Positions 1-9,024 of a DNA stretch of 64,000 bases are shown piece after piece. Below the pieces are notes generated by a model, which saw nothing but the letters and a program-made list of their open reading frames with translations, was not told where the DNA came from and ran no database searches. Source of the DNA: Geminocystis sp. NIES-3709 (GTDB lineage Bacteria > Cyanobacteriota > Cyanobacteriia > Cyanobacteriales > Cyanobacteriaceae); assembly GCF_001548115.1 (NCBI RefSeq), contig NZ_AP014821.1:1643262-1707261 (forward strand). The letters run 5' to 3'. Each line of letters begins with the position of its first letter. The stretch's first letter is position 1. The translations under genes and the position numbers were made by a program.

Positions 1-506
1 AAATGGTAAAAACGGTTATCGATGAGGCGTAATGATAAAACTTCCGTATCTAACCATCTAGCAATATAAGGATGAGAGTCTAATTCCGATCGAAATCCGT
101 AACCTGCCCATAACCAACGCCCTTCTCGATCGAATAAAGCATCTCCAGCTCCTTCAAAGGGCAAATCTTTTGGTAATTCATAGACGGTAAAGCCATTTTC
201 TTCAAACCACTCTTTAAAAAAAGGCTCTTCCCCTTGTCTTTCAGGGTGATAGAAACGACTTAAAACCACATTATCCCCTAAGACTAAACCAGCATTAGCG
301 GTAAAAACCATGTCAGGGACACCTTTTTGGGGCGTAACTAAGTCCACAGTAGCGTATTCTTTTATGATACCATAAAGTTTTTCCCATTGCTCTACGGCAC
401 GTTCTCGACTAGATTTATGTATATTACCTTCCATCCAGGGATTGATCACATAATCAACATCATAGTGATCAGGGGCGCACATAAGAATGCGAATATCTTG
501 AGTCAT
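1..506 (-). CDS. argZ: Arginine dihydrolase ArgZ/AgrE, N-terminal part (cut by window edge)
   Basis: Read on the minus strand from the ATG at 506, this gives about 168 residues beginning MTQDIRILMCAPDHYDVDY, with FTANAGLVLG, ERQGEEPFF and GAGDALFDREG. These match the amidinotransferase-fold domain of the cyanobacterial ArgZ/AgrE protein. That family hydrolyses arginine to ornithine, CO2 and ammonia, and in many cyanobacteria a C-terminal domain turns ornithine into proline. It supports nitrogen release from arginine and cyanophycin. The gene runs off the left edge, so the C-terminal domain cannot be checked. Its promoter must lie in the stretch 507-818. The start is good because no in-frame upstream extension looks coding. 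Confidence 0.9.
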   Translation of the reverse strand, partial: MTQDIRILMCAPDHYDVDYVINPWMEGNIHKSSRERAVEQWEKLYGIIKEYATVDLVTPQKGVPDMVFTANAGLVLGDNVVLSRFYHPERQGEEPFFKEWFEENGFTVYELPKDLPFEGAGDALFDREGRWLWAGYGFRSELDSHPYIARWLDTEVLSLRLIDNRFYH

Positions 507-818
507 AATAATTTAAAATTTACTATAAGATTTAATTGGCTAATAGTATTTCTCACCATCAATTTTTTGCCAACATTCCATTATAACTCGATGTTGTAGG
601 TACTTTTACTTTCATAATTGATATGTCTGGAAACGATAACACCTCAGTTCGAGACAAAAGAGACAAAATTTATGGCAAAGGGCAAGGTATTAGGTATTAG
701 TTGTTAGGTATTAGGTACATAATTAAACAGATTTGGCAAAATTAACCTAAAGCTATCACCCCTAAAACCTAGCCACCATCAATGTCAAATTATTCCCGTA
801 CTAAGTATATAAATCTGC
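507..818. other. Intergenic region with short tandem repeats
   Basis: No coding sequence is supported here. At about 685-719 there are four imperfect copies of the heptamer-like unit AGGTATT/TTAGGTA, the STRR type of repeat common in cyanobacteria. The remainder is AT-rich and should hold the argZ promoter. Confidence 0.6.
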
Positions 819-1406
819 TTATTGATAAGAAGGGAATAAATCTCTAGGAAAATCTTCAGCACTTAAACAAGTTTCCATTGCTTGAGTGGCATTTGCTACT
901 TGAGGAGTTCGAGATAAAGCAATTACACATTCAGAATGTCTTAAGGGTAAAAGACTGGCTTGACAAGTGTTTAACGCCATCATGATCGGTGATACAGAAG
1001 TGGTAGTCATGGTTTCTTCTATAGGAGTTTTTTCCTCTGTTTCTGTCGTATTGCTAGTAGTTTTGGGAAGGTTACTTTTATTATTAGCGATTAGTGACTG
1101 TTTATTGATATTAACAACACAACTTCCTAAATCTAATGGTCTTCTTACTTGATAACAACTTTTGAGGGCATCGATCGCTTTTATTTCTGTAGCACTAGAT
1201 ATAGTACGAACACAGGTAGATAATTCCCTAGGTACTAAAGCATCTGCACAACCAGTTTGAGCTTGTTCAACAGGAATACCTGTAGTGGTTAACTCTTGAA
1301 GACAAACATCAAATTGATTATTGGCTTGAGCAGTAGAAGGAAACAAAAAAGTAAATAGAGAAGGAGTAACAAGAATAAGAGTAGTTAATTTAAAAAGGCT
1401 TTTCAT
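819..1406 (-). CDS. Periplasmic cysteine-repeat protein of unknown function
   Basis: The start is placed at MKSLFKLTTL (1406), because this gives a clean signal peptide with a hydrophobic core and a likely AQA-N cleavage. The longer reading adds a non-signal-like tail. The mature protein (about 170 aa) has three related segments, each with a Cys followed about 20-25 residues later by a second Cys in a context like REL-S-CV-I, LDLGSCVVNI or RHSECVIAL. A Thr/Glu-rich linker separates the second and third segments. Paired cysteines in an exported protein suggest disulfides. I do not recognise a named family. The gene stands alone between argZ and the PhzF-family gene and is transcribed on the minus strand. 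Confidence 0.65.
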   Translation of the reverse strand: MKSLFKLTTLILVTPSLFTFLFPSTAQANNQFDVCLQELTTTGIPVEQAQTGCADALVPRELSTCVRTISSATEIKAIDALKSCYQVRRPLDLGSCVVNINKQSLIANNKSNLPKTTSNTTETEEKTPIEETMTTTSVSPIMMALNTCQASLLPLRHSECVIALSRTPQVANATQAMETCLSAEDFPRDLFPSYQ

Positions 1407-1749
1407 GATCACAATTAATTTAAAACTATATCTCAAATAATATAGCAATCCTATTGATTATAAATAATTTTTGTCTATCTGCCTAAGTTGTTAGTCCTAT
1501 TTCGTAATTGAAAATACCCTATTTTTCTTATGTATTTCTATATTATTACTTTTAGTTCCTAACTTTAATCACATTTTTCTATTTAGTGGAAGTACATTAC
1601 AGGTAATTTTATCTAAGTCTTTTTGTCTTATAATAATATCATAAGGATAATTTTGTCTCTAAAAATGATGAAAATTGATAAGAATTAAACATTTTTAATT
1701 TTTCTATTACCTTATGTTCTCAAATTTCTAACCATTTTAATTATAGATT
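1407..1749. other. Intergenic region, divergent promoters
   Basis: AT-rich spacer between two divergently transcribed genes. No ORF, RNA gene or strong hairpin was seen. It should contain the promoters of the Cys-repeat protein (minus) and the PhzF-family gene (plus). Confidence 0.5.
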
Positions 1750-2640
1750 ATGAAGTTTTATACTCTTGATGTTTTCACCAGTCAACCTTTTAGCGGAAAT
1801 CAATTGGCAGTGTTTCCTCATGCAGAAGGGTTATCGTCGAAGACAATGCAAAAAATCGCCATTGAGTTTAACTTCTCTGAGACAGTATTTGTTTTTTCTC
1901 CTAGCAATCCTCAAGCTAACTTTGATGTGAGAATTTTTACTCCCGGTGGAGAAATTCCTTTTGCGGGGCATCCGACGATCGGTACAGCTTTTTTGTTAGG
2001 ATATTTAGGAATGGTTCATTTAACTTCTGATACCACTGAAATTGTTTTACACGAAGAGGTTGGTAATGTTCCTGTTACTATCTACTCCAAATATAATGAA
2101 GTAATCGCTACAGAATTAAATGCACCTAATCCTCCTAAATTTCTTCGAGATATTCCGTCAAAAGAATCTTTGGCAGAAGTTTTATCCTTATCGGAAAAAG
2201 ACTTAAGCGAAAAATTTGCACCTCAAGCTGTTTCCTGCGGTTTGCCATTTTTTATTATTCCCCTGAACAGTTTTTCTGCTTTAAGTAATGCACAATTAAA
2301 CTTAACAGCATGGCAAAAAACTTTATCTAATCATTTTGCCCCCCATGTCTATCCCTGTTATCAAATGGATAAATTTGAGTGGAGAGTAAGAATGTTTGCA
2401 CCCAGTTTAAATATATCAGAAGATCCAGCGACAGGTTCGGCTGCCTCAGCTTTTGCTGGTTATTTAGCAAGTTACCAACCTGAAAAAAATGGTAATTGGC
2501 AATGGTTAATTGAACAAGGTTTGGAGATTAATCGTCCTAGTAAAATTATAGCCAGTGCGACTAAAAAAGATAATAAAATTATCCAGATTAAAGTTAGGGG
2601 TGAATCGGTAATTATTACAGAGGGAATTTTACTTACTTAA
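1750..2640 (+). CDS. PhzF family isomerase/epimerase-like protein
   Basis: 296 residues, the usual length of the PhzF/YddE family (diaminopimelate-epimerase fold, two similar halves). The start MKFYTLDVFTSQPFSGNQLAVF is typical, with the catalytic-region Glu in FNFSETVFV (about residue 45). The second-half signature EDPATGSAASAF is clear. PhzF itself isomerises a phenazine precursor, but most members outside phenazine clusters have unknown substrates. No phenazine genes are nearby, so the function here is open. It is a single gene followed by a spacer that contains a devC remnant on the other strand. Confidence 0.9.
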   Translation: MKFYTLDVFTSQPFSGNQLAVFPHAEGLSSKTMQKIAIEFNFSETVFVFSPSNPQANFDVRIFTPGGEIPFAGHPTIGTAFLLGYLGMVHLTSDTTEIVLHEEVGNVPVTIYSKYNEVIATELNAPNPPKFLRDIPSKESLAEVLSLSEKDLSEKFAPQAVSCGLPFFIIPLNSFSALSNAQLNLTAWQKTLSNHFAPHVYPCYQMDKFEWRVRMFAPSLNISEDPATGSAASAFAGYLASYQPEKNGNWQWLIEQGLEINRPSKIIASATKKDNKIIQIKVRGESVIITEGILLT

Positions 2641-2751
2641 TCAATAATTTTTTAATTGTTTTTTGATAACCTAGACAGTTTACTAAAATTTTCATGGTTT
2701 AAAATCGATCGAATTTTAACAATTTGTTATCATTTGATTTTAATTATTAAC

Positions 2752-2826
2752 CCTAAAATATAATGTGATTAATGATTAAAAATATATCTACAGGATCTGA
2801 AGATTTTAATTTATTGACAATGATCG
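2752..2826 (-). pseudogene. Remnant of a devC 3' end
   Basis: Within the spacer 2641-2958, the minus strand reads VNKLKSSDPVDIF, nearly identical to the last residues of the intact DevC downstream (VNKLKSADPADIF, 4083 onward). The match continues a little past the stop in non-coding DNA (TAAAATATAATGTGATTAAT against TAAAATAGAATGTGATGAAT near 4036). The remnant lacks the stop at the matching position, and similarity fades beyond about 2830. It is a diverged fragment, not a gene. The rest of the spacer shows nothing else. Confidence 0.75.
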
Positions 2827-2958
2827 ATTATATTGATGACAATACACTAATTTTTAGAGAATATTTTGCTCATAAAATTACCTTATTTTTATTATTAAAA
2901 GTTAACTTATCATGAAATAAATGTTACTGCTTAATAACAATAATGGATAATAATTATT

Positions 2959-3978
2959 TTACATTTTAATTCCCTCTAATATGCAAATATCTTCGTTAGT
3001 AAAAATAATATGATCAAGAATTAAACCAGCTTGAGAAAATAATTGTTCAAACTCTTCTTTTGTTCTTTCTTTACCGCCAGGACACATAACTAACATATTA
3101 AGATCTAACATTTTAGCTGAGGATGGCAAATTTCGATCGTTTACAATCATTTCCATGACTAAAATTTTGCTGTTATGTGTCATTGCATCTTGACAATTTT
3201 TGAGTATTTTTATGGCTCTTTCATCATCCCAATCATGGATAATATGCTTTAACATATAAACATCTCCTCCTGATGGTATGGAATCAAAAAAACTTCCACT
3301 GATAGCTTGACAACGGTTAGAGATTCCGTGTTTTTTTAGGGTTGGTTGACAGTTACTGATTACATATTCTTCGTCAAATAAAATACCTTTACTACTAGGA
3401 TATTTTTCTAATATTGAACCTAACATTTCACCGTAACCACCACCTACATCCACGATCGTGTTAAAAGGGGAAAAATCATAATATGATAAAATCGCCTTTT
3501 CTTCAATAAAAGAAAAACTATTCATGGAATTTTCAAAAATTTCTGCATCTTGAGGATGAGACTTAAAATATTCAAAGACATCCATACCAAAAACTTCGTC
3601 AAAAGCTGGTTTTCCTGTTTCCACACTGTATAACATTTTTCCCCATGGTTGATAGTGAGGAGATTCTCCTAACATAATAGCTGTGGCTTTCATCGATTGA
3701 GGATGATTAATACATAAATACTCAGCTAAAGGAGTCATCGTAAAATGTTGAGAGTCAATTTCAGAAAAAATACCGACACTGGCTAAACTTCTCATTAAGC
3801 GATACAATCCGGAAGGATTTGTATTTGTAAGGTTAGCTAACTCTTGACAGGATAAAGGCTTATTTCTGAGTAAATCAGCAATATTTAATTTACTAACTAC
3901 ATAAATTGATTGCGAAATCCAATAACCAGAAATCATTTGCATTAGCTGAATATGGGGAGGAATTTGAGAGCTATTCAT
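2959..3978 (-). CDS. SAM-dependent O-methyltransferase (family 2, dimerisation domain)
   Basis: 339 residues. An N-terminal winged-helix dimerisation domain (about 10-90) holds LTNTNPSGLYRLMRSLASVG. A class I methyltransferase domain follows, with the SAM loop VDVGGGYGE near residue 170 and the downstream motif MLKHIIHDWDDERAIKILKNC, whose His resembles the catalytic-base position of this family. Members methylate hydroxyls on phenolic or polyketide-like small molecules, e.g. hydroxyneurosporene or acetylserotonin. It follows devC on the same strand with a 104-bp gap and is flanked by a devC 3' remnant. It may modify the molecule exported by DevBC, but that link is inference. Confidence 0.88.
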   Translation of the reverse strand: MNSSQIPPHIQLMQMISGYWISQSIYVVSKLNIADLLRNKPLSCQELANLTNTNPSGLYRLMRSLASVGIFSEIDSQHFTMTPLAEYLCINHPQSMKATAIMLGESPHYQPWGKMLYSVETGKPAFDEVFGMDVFEYFKSHPQDAEIFENSMNSFSFIEEKAILSYYDFSPFNTIVDVGGGYGEMLGSILEKYPSSKGILFDEEYVISNCQPTLKKHGISNRCQAISGSFFDSIPSGGDVYMLKHIIHDWDDERAIKILKNCQDAMTHNSKILVMEMIVNDRNLPSSAKMLDLNMLVMCPGGKERTKEEFEQLFSQAGLILDHIIFTNEDICILEGIKM

Positions 3979-4082
3979 AAGTAAAAACTGAATCTAATTT
4001 TGATAATTTACTGACGTTTAATTCTAATTATCCATCATAAAATAGAATGTGATGAATCACTAGATTTTTTATTACTAATGAT

Positions 4083-5234
4083 TTAAAATATATCCGCAGG
4101 ATCCGCCGATTTTAATTTATTAACAGCGATCGAACCGGATAAAAAACACATAATAACTGTTAAAATAAATACTAATAAAGCTAAATCTTTTGTCATAAGA
4201 ATAGGTAAACCTGTAGCTTTTGTTGCTTGATAATAAAGGAAACTTGAAATACCAAAACCCGGAATAAAACCAAGACAGGCGAGAATAATTGCTTCTTGAA
4301 AAACGAGAATTAACAAGTAAGAATTATCATAACCCATAGCTTTTAAAGTAGCATATTCGGGTAAATGATCTGCCACATCAGTATAAAGAATTTGATAAAC
4401 AATGACGATACCCACCACTAAACCCATACCGGCACCAAGAGTAAAAATAAAGCCAATAGCAGTACTACTTTCCCAATAGTTTTTTTCATAATTCAAAAAT
4501 TCTTCTCTCGATAAAATTAACACATCACCACCATTTAATTTTTGTTTTAAACTATTGATAACTGTTAAAGAATCAGTATTTTTCTCCAGTTTTATAACTC
4601 CAATATCAATTAAACCTTTATTGCGATTTGGGAATAATCTTAAAAAGTTTAAATCGCTAGTAATGAGGTTTCCATCAGCACCAAAAGTTGTTCCAACAGT
4701 GAATAATCCACCTACTTTTACTTGTCTGCTATCTATTTCCGTTTTAACTTCTTTTTCTTGTAAATAAAGTTGTGAAATATTGCCAAATTCTGGACGAGAC
4801 TGATCATCAAATAATACCACATCTGGCAATTTTAATTGATCAAAATTTTCTGTTACTCCCGATAAATTAAAAACACCTTCTTTGGGATTAAAACCCACTA
4901 CCATAATTTGACGAGTATTTTTATTTTCGGGATTTTTCCATATAGAAAAACCGATATAAATAGGGTTAATTGACTCTACTCCTTCTACTCCCAAAGCCTC
5001 ATATAAACGACGAGAAGAAAAACTTTTCATGGCAATTAAAGCATCGGATTGAGGACTAATTAAAAATACATCTCCTTCAATTTTTTCATGTAATCTAACG
5101 GAACTATTTAACAAAGCAGACTTAAATCCTAACTGCATAAACATTAAAATATCTGCAAAACCAATCCCGGCTAAAGCGATTAATAAACGGATTTTTTCTC
5201 TACTTAATTGTAACCAAGCTAAAGGTATTTTCAT
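4083..5234 (-). CDS. devC: DevC-type ABC exporter permease
   Basis: 383 residues with the MacB/FtsX-like permease layout: one TM segment near the start (about 15-40), a large periplasmic domain (about 45-255), then three TM segments at the C-terminus (about 255-375). The start IPLAWLQLSREKIRLLIALA and the end LKSADPADIF are characteristic of the cyanobacterial DevC family. With DevB (adaptor), DevA (ATPase) and a TolC-like porin, DevC exports glycolipids in heterocyst formers and other substrates in non-heterocystous species. It follows devB by 98 bp, as one transcription unit. No devA follows: the next gene is an O-methyltransferase. Confidence 0.92.
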   Translation of the reverse strand: MKIPLAWLQLSREKIRLLIALAGIGFADILMFMQLGFKSALLNSSVRLHEKIEGDVFLISPQSDALIAMKSFSSRRLYEALGVEGVESINPIYIGFSIWKNPENKNTRQIMVVGFNPKEGVFNLSGVTENFDQLKLPDVVLFDDQSRPEFGNISQLYLQEKEVKTEIDSRQVKVGGLFTVGTTFGADGNLITSDLNFLRLFPNRNKGLIDIGVIKLEKNTDSLTVINSLKQKLNGGDVLILSREEFLNYEKNYWESSTAIGFIFTLGAGMGLVVGIVIVYQILYTDVADHLPEYATLKAMGYDNSYLLILVFQEAIILACLGFIPGFGISSFLYYQATKATGLPILMTKDLALLVFILTVIMCFLSGSIAVNKLKSADPADIF

Positions 5235-5332
5235 GGATGGATAAGGAATAGTTGATAGTTAAAAATTTCGATAATTACTGATAAAAAACTTAAACTTTGT
5301 GCCTTTGCGTCTTTGCGAGATAATTCTCAAAT

Positions 5333-6628
5333 CTATAATAAAATTTCGGCAATTATTTGAGCATAAATTAATTGATTAACAATAGGATTATCTTCAGGAT
5401 TAATAGCGATTTTTACCTCTACCACCCGTGCATCAACACTGGCGGCTGGATCTGTCTCTAATACGTCTTTTTTTCCGATTTTTGGGCTTATTTCAATAAC
5501 TTTGCCTTTTAAAGTCTCTTTAAAGCTATTATTATCACTTTTAATGGTTGTTTCTTGTCCTAACTTAATTTTACTAACATCACTCTCATATACTTCTGCA
5601 ATGGCTAACATTTGATCTGTATTTGCCATTTCAACCACTCCTATTCCGTTATCAATATTTTCTCCTTCTCTTGCTAAAATCTCGATAATTGTGCCGTCTG
5701 TAGGTGCTTTAATGGTGGTTAAATCTAATTCTATCTCTGCTTGTTTAACTAAGGCGATCGCTTTATCTACTTGTGATTGAGCTTGTACTACGTCCACCGA
5801 TCGAATTTCCCGAATTTCCCCTAATTTTGCTTCTCCTTCGGCAATCTCTTTGGTGAGGGTATTTACCCTTTGAGTAGCTAATGCTTTTGCTTCTCGAATT
5901 TCCTCCGTAACGGTGGTAATGGTTTTCTCATAACTTGCTTTGGCTTCCTGATAACTTTGAGTTGTGGTGTCAAAAGTCAACTGTTTTGAATCTAAATTCG
6001 ACTCGGAAATCACCCCATCTTTGGCTAATTCCTGATAACGTTGTAACTCAGATTGAGCATTATTTACTTCCGCTTTTAATCTTTGAATATTTGCTTTTTT
6101 TTCAGTCATTTCGGCGGATAATTGGGCTTTTAAACGGGAAATTTTGGCTTTATCTGTGGCTATTACTCCATTTAATTCTGCTTTTAACCGCTCGATCGTT
6201 GATTCTTGGGATTTTATTGTACCTTCTTTTGCTCCAGCCTGTACAATAGCTAAGTTAGCCTGTACAACTTTTACCTCTTGTTTCGCCGTTTCTAATTCTG
6301 CTTTTTTGGTTTCAAAATCAGTAGTAATGGCGATAATATCCCCTTGTTTTACTATATCTCCTTGAGTAACTAATAAGGTTTTAACTTTTGCACCAGACAT
6401 TGTAGGAGAAGCCGCTACTTTAATAATTTCTCCAAGAGGTTCAATTCTACCCAAGGCGGTGACTGATTTTTGCGTTATTTGTGTAGTGACAGGAGGAGGA
6501 GTCGTTTTTACTCCTGATTGTTGAAAAATATATATTCCCGTAGCTGTAACTATCACTGCACCTAAAATGCTAGTAAAGATAGTAATTTGTTTGCCATTTT
6601 TTCCTAGAAACGATGTTGATTCGCCCAT
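5333..6628 (-). CDS. devB: DevB-type periplasmic adaptor (HlyD/membrane fusion family)
   Basis: The start is set at MGESTSFLGK (6628), giving 431 residues. Upstream codons read through non-coding-looking sequence with tandem AAGAAGC-like repeats. One TM anchor lies at about residues 15-36, then the first half of a lipoyl-like domain (KSVTALGRIEPLGEIIKVA). A long coiled-coil hairpin (about 110-280) follows, then the second lipoyl half (TIKAPTDGTIIEILAREGENI) and a beta-barrel domain. This is the adaptor that links DevC to an outer-membrane duct. It is first in a devB-devC unit and divergent from a TetR gene. Confidence 0.92.
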   Translation of the reverse strand: MGESTSFLGKNGKQITIFTSILGAVIVTATGIYIFQQSGVKTTPPPVTTQITQKSVTALGRIEPLGEIIKVAASPTMSGAKVKTLLVTQGDIVKQGDIIAITTDFETKKAELETAKQEVKVVQANLAIVQAGAKEGTIKSQESTIERLKAELNGVIATDKAKISRLKAQLSAEMTEKKANIQRLKAEVNNAQSELQRYQELAKDGVISESNLDSKQLTFDTTTQSYQEAKASYEKTITTVTEEIREAKALATQRVNTLTKEIAEGEAKLGEIREIRSVDVVQAQSQVDKAIALVKQAEIELDLTTIKAPTDGTIIEILAREGENIDNGIGVVEMANTDQMLAIAEVYESDVSKIKLGQETTIKSDNNSFKETLKGKVIEISPKIGKKDVLETDPAASVDARVVEVKIAINPEDNPIVNQLIYAQIIAEILL

Positions 6629-7099
6629 ATTCCCTATACTTAGACTAGACTGTACAGTATGACCTTTAATATTAAGAATTATAACATTCAAATGATAAAA
6701 AAACGATGAGAGATATTTTTTCAATATAGTATGTATATACTTACAAGTTATGGTACATATGTTAAGCTCAGGCGCATCTAAGTAGAATGTTGGGTGTAGG
6801 CAATAGGCAAGAAGCAAGAAGCAACAAATAGCAAATAAGAGTGTCATCAATTTTTACTAACATTAAATTTATTGTCATACTATTTGAGTTGTGACACAAA
6901 GATTATCAAAAGGTATAAAAAATGCTTTGCGAAACTTTTCTACTGATTGCTATTAATCATTTCTAACCTCTTATAAATTAGAAATTTTACATTTTCATTT
7001 GATGTCTTTTTTGTTAAAATAACCAATTACTTTTAATATTTCCCATTTTGAAGAATTAATTTTTTGAATACTAATTTTTTTATTTATTGAAAAATAAAA
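6629..7099. promoter_or_regulatory. Divergent control region between devB and the TetR gene
   Basis: A 471-bp spacer between divergent genes. Near 6727-6745 the sequence AGTATGTATATACTTAC contains the palindrome GTATATAC, and near 6645-6662 there is AGACTGTACAGTATG. Either could be a TetR operator site. At 6800-6840 there is a low-complexity AGGCAAGAAGCAAGAAGCAA stretch. No gene was seen. The operator assignment is a guess from symmetry. Confidence 0.35.
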
Positions 7100-7696
7100 A
7101 TGACTTTAACTTATCATCAACAAAAAACGGAAGCTAAAATAGAACAAATTTTACAAGGTGCATTATCTGAGTTTTTAACTTATGGTTATTTAGGCACAAG
7201 TATGGACAAAATTGCTCAAACTGCTGGAGTTTCTAAGCAAACTTTATATACTCATTTTGGAGATAAAGAGGGATTATTTAAGGCTTTAATTTATGAAGTG
7301 ACAACTAAAAAATTTCAGTTAGTTTGGTCAAAATCCTTAGAAGGAAAGCCTGAAATTGTTTTAAAAGAATTAGCAGAAAGAATTGTTAATGAGGTTAATG
7401 ATCCACAATATTTGGCTTTTGTTCATGTTATCGTTACTTCAGCTAAAACCTATCCAGAATTAGGAGAATTATTTTTGGAAAATGTGGCTAAACCTGCTAT
7501 GAATATTTTGATTAAATATTTTGATGATTGTGCTGATTTAAACTTAGCAGATTCTGAAGCGATCGCCCATATTTTTGTTAATACTTTAATCCATCATATT
7601 TTAACTCAAGAAACATTACAAGGAAAAAAAGTAATTCCGATAAAATCCGAAAGAATCATCAATAATTTGATTAAAATGATCACTAATACTGAATAA
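7100..7696 (+). CDS. TetR family transcriptional regulator
   Basis: 198 residues. An N-terminal helix-turn-helix of TetR type lies at about 12-58 (ILQGALSEFLTYGYLGTSM, then AQTAGVSKQTLYTHFGDKEGLF). An all-helical ligand-binding domain follows, of the AcrR C-terminal type. It is transcribed away from devB across a 471-bp spacer. In this arrangement it most likely represses the devBC-methyltransferase unit and responds to the exported compound. That is inference from context. Confidence 0.88.
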   Translation: MTLTYHQQKTEAKIEQILQGALSEFLTYGYLGTSMDKIAQTAGVSKQTLYTHFGDKEGLFKALIYEVTTKKFQLVWSKSLEGKPEIVLKELAERIVNEVNDPQYLAFVHVIVTSAKTYPELGELFLENVAKPAMNILIKYFDDCADLNLADSEAIAHIFVNTLIHHILTQETLQGKKVIPIKSERIINNLIKMITNTE

Positions 7697-7824
7697 TTTA
7701 TTAATACTTATTTATTAAAATAGTAAAGATTGCCTTGCAATTATATTTTATTTTCAACTAGGATTTTTTATGTCATTATAAGTTGTAAAATAAAAAATTA
7801 AGTAAAAAATATCCACATTATATT

Positions 7825-8973
7825 ATGGTTCAATTTAAAAGTAATAATCGTCAAGAATTAGACATTAACTTGATTACTGTTTTGATTGGAGGGTTAATAT
7901 CAACAATTATTATTTATCTTCTTCTTTTACCCTTTCAAGAATCTTATATAGGAATCTTATTATATCAAAGAGGTTTTACTCAACATTTAGCGATATTTTT
8001 TGCTTCTATCGTAGTAATAATTACTATTAATAAATATCTGATAATTACTAAAGAAAAAAACATTTTAAAAAATATAGGAATTCCAGAAAAAATTTCTTTT
8101 GAAAATCATAAATCTAAGCAATTACAATATCTCCACGAAGATTTTGCTCGAAATTATAGCATGATTACAGGTAGATTAAGCAGAATTTTAAATGCTTATA
8201 TTCTCTCAGGAAGTCGCAAAATTGTCACGGAATTAGCTTTAGATGATAGTTCATTTTATCTTAGTTCTTCCGAATCTTCCTACGCCCTGCCAAGAATTTT
8301 AGTTTGGGCAATTCCCCTGTTAGGATTTATTGGTACAGTATTAGGTATTAGTCAGGCTGTCAATGGTTTTAATGGTTTTCTTGACAACTCCGCCGAAATA
8401 GAACAAATTAAAGAAGGTATTACTACTGTAACTACTGGGTTGGCGATTGCTTTTGACACTACTTTATTAGCACTTTTTTTAAGCGTTATGGTAATGATTC
8501 CTTTAGTATTAATAGAGAGAATGGAATCACAGTTATTATTGGCAACAGAAATTTATATTAATGATCATATTTTACCTCGTTTAATAGAGAATAATCACCC
8601 TCAACAATCCATATTAAATACTGATACTTTAATAAAAAATATTAATGATGCCATTGATAATAAATTACCTACAAAAGAAGAGCTCATTCAGCCCATAAGA
8701 GATGCTTTACCTACTCCTCAAGATTTAATTAACCCAGCTGAAATTTATGCTAAAGAAGCAGCAAAAAAGTTAATGACTGAATTTATTAATCAATTAAAAG
8801 AAATTCAAACTAAACAAGTAGAATTAATTGATAGTATTAAAGAAACAAATCAAATAATTTTAAAAGATGGTAATTTATCTCGAAGAAATGATTTTGATAA
8901 ATTAACAAAATACTATATACTTTCTCTTGTTTTCTTTGCTTTAGTTATACTTTTATCTCTGATTTTCAAATAA
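7825..8973 (+). CDS. MotA/TolQ/ExbB-like proton-channel family membrane protein
   Basis: 382 residues. TM segments lie at about 12-37, 50-72, 148-172 and 195-232, plus a C-terminal hydrophobic segment at about 361-381. The TolQ/ExbB/MotA core is visible in IPLLGFIGTVLGISQAV and TTGLAIAFDTTLLALFLS. A predicted helical tail (about 280-350) follows the core, so it is larger than TolQ and closer in layout to ZorA-like proteins. It is followed 51 bp later by a one-TM partner, as TolQ is by TolR. No TonB, TolA, OmpA-like or nuclease gene is adjacent. The ion-channel role follows from the family; its use in the cell is unknown. Confidence 0.75.
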   Translation: MVQFKSNNRQELDINLITVLIGGLISTIIIYLLLLPFQESYIGILLYQRGFTQHLAIFFASIVVIITINKYLIITKEKNILKNIGIPEKISFENHKSKQLQYLHEDFARNYSMITGRLSRILNAYILSGSRKIVTELALDDSSFYLSSSESSYALPRILVWAIPLLGFIGTVLGISQAVNGFNGFLDNSAEIEQIKEGITTVTTGLAIAFDTTLLALFLSVMVMIPLVLIERMESQLLLATEIYINDHILPRLIENNHPQQSILNTDTLIKNINDAIDNKLPTKEELIQPIRDALPTPQDLINPAEIYAKEAAKKLMTEFINQLKEIQTKQVELIDSIKETNQIILKDGNLSRRNDFDKLTKYYILSLVFFALVILLSLIFK

Positions 8974-9024
8974 AAAATGATGATAATTAAATTTTTTAGT
9001 TTTATAATTTATTAGCGAAAAAAA

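Noticed and set aside
685..719. CRISPR array, from regular short repeats
   Set aside because: The units are 7-9 bp, contiguous and imperfect, with no 30-40-bp unique spacers. The same unit occurs singly in several other spacers in both orientations, as STRR repeats do.
5935..6365. Two overlapping plus-strand frames inside devB
   Set aside because: They are antisense to the coiled-coil part of DevB, whose repetitive Lys/Glu/Ala codons keep opposite frames open. There are no plausible starts or homology patterns.
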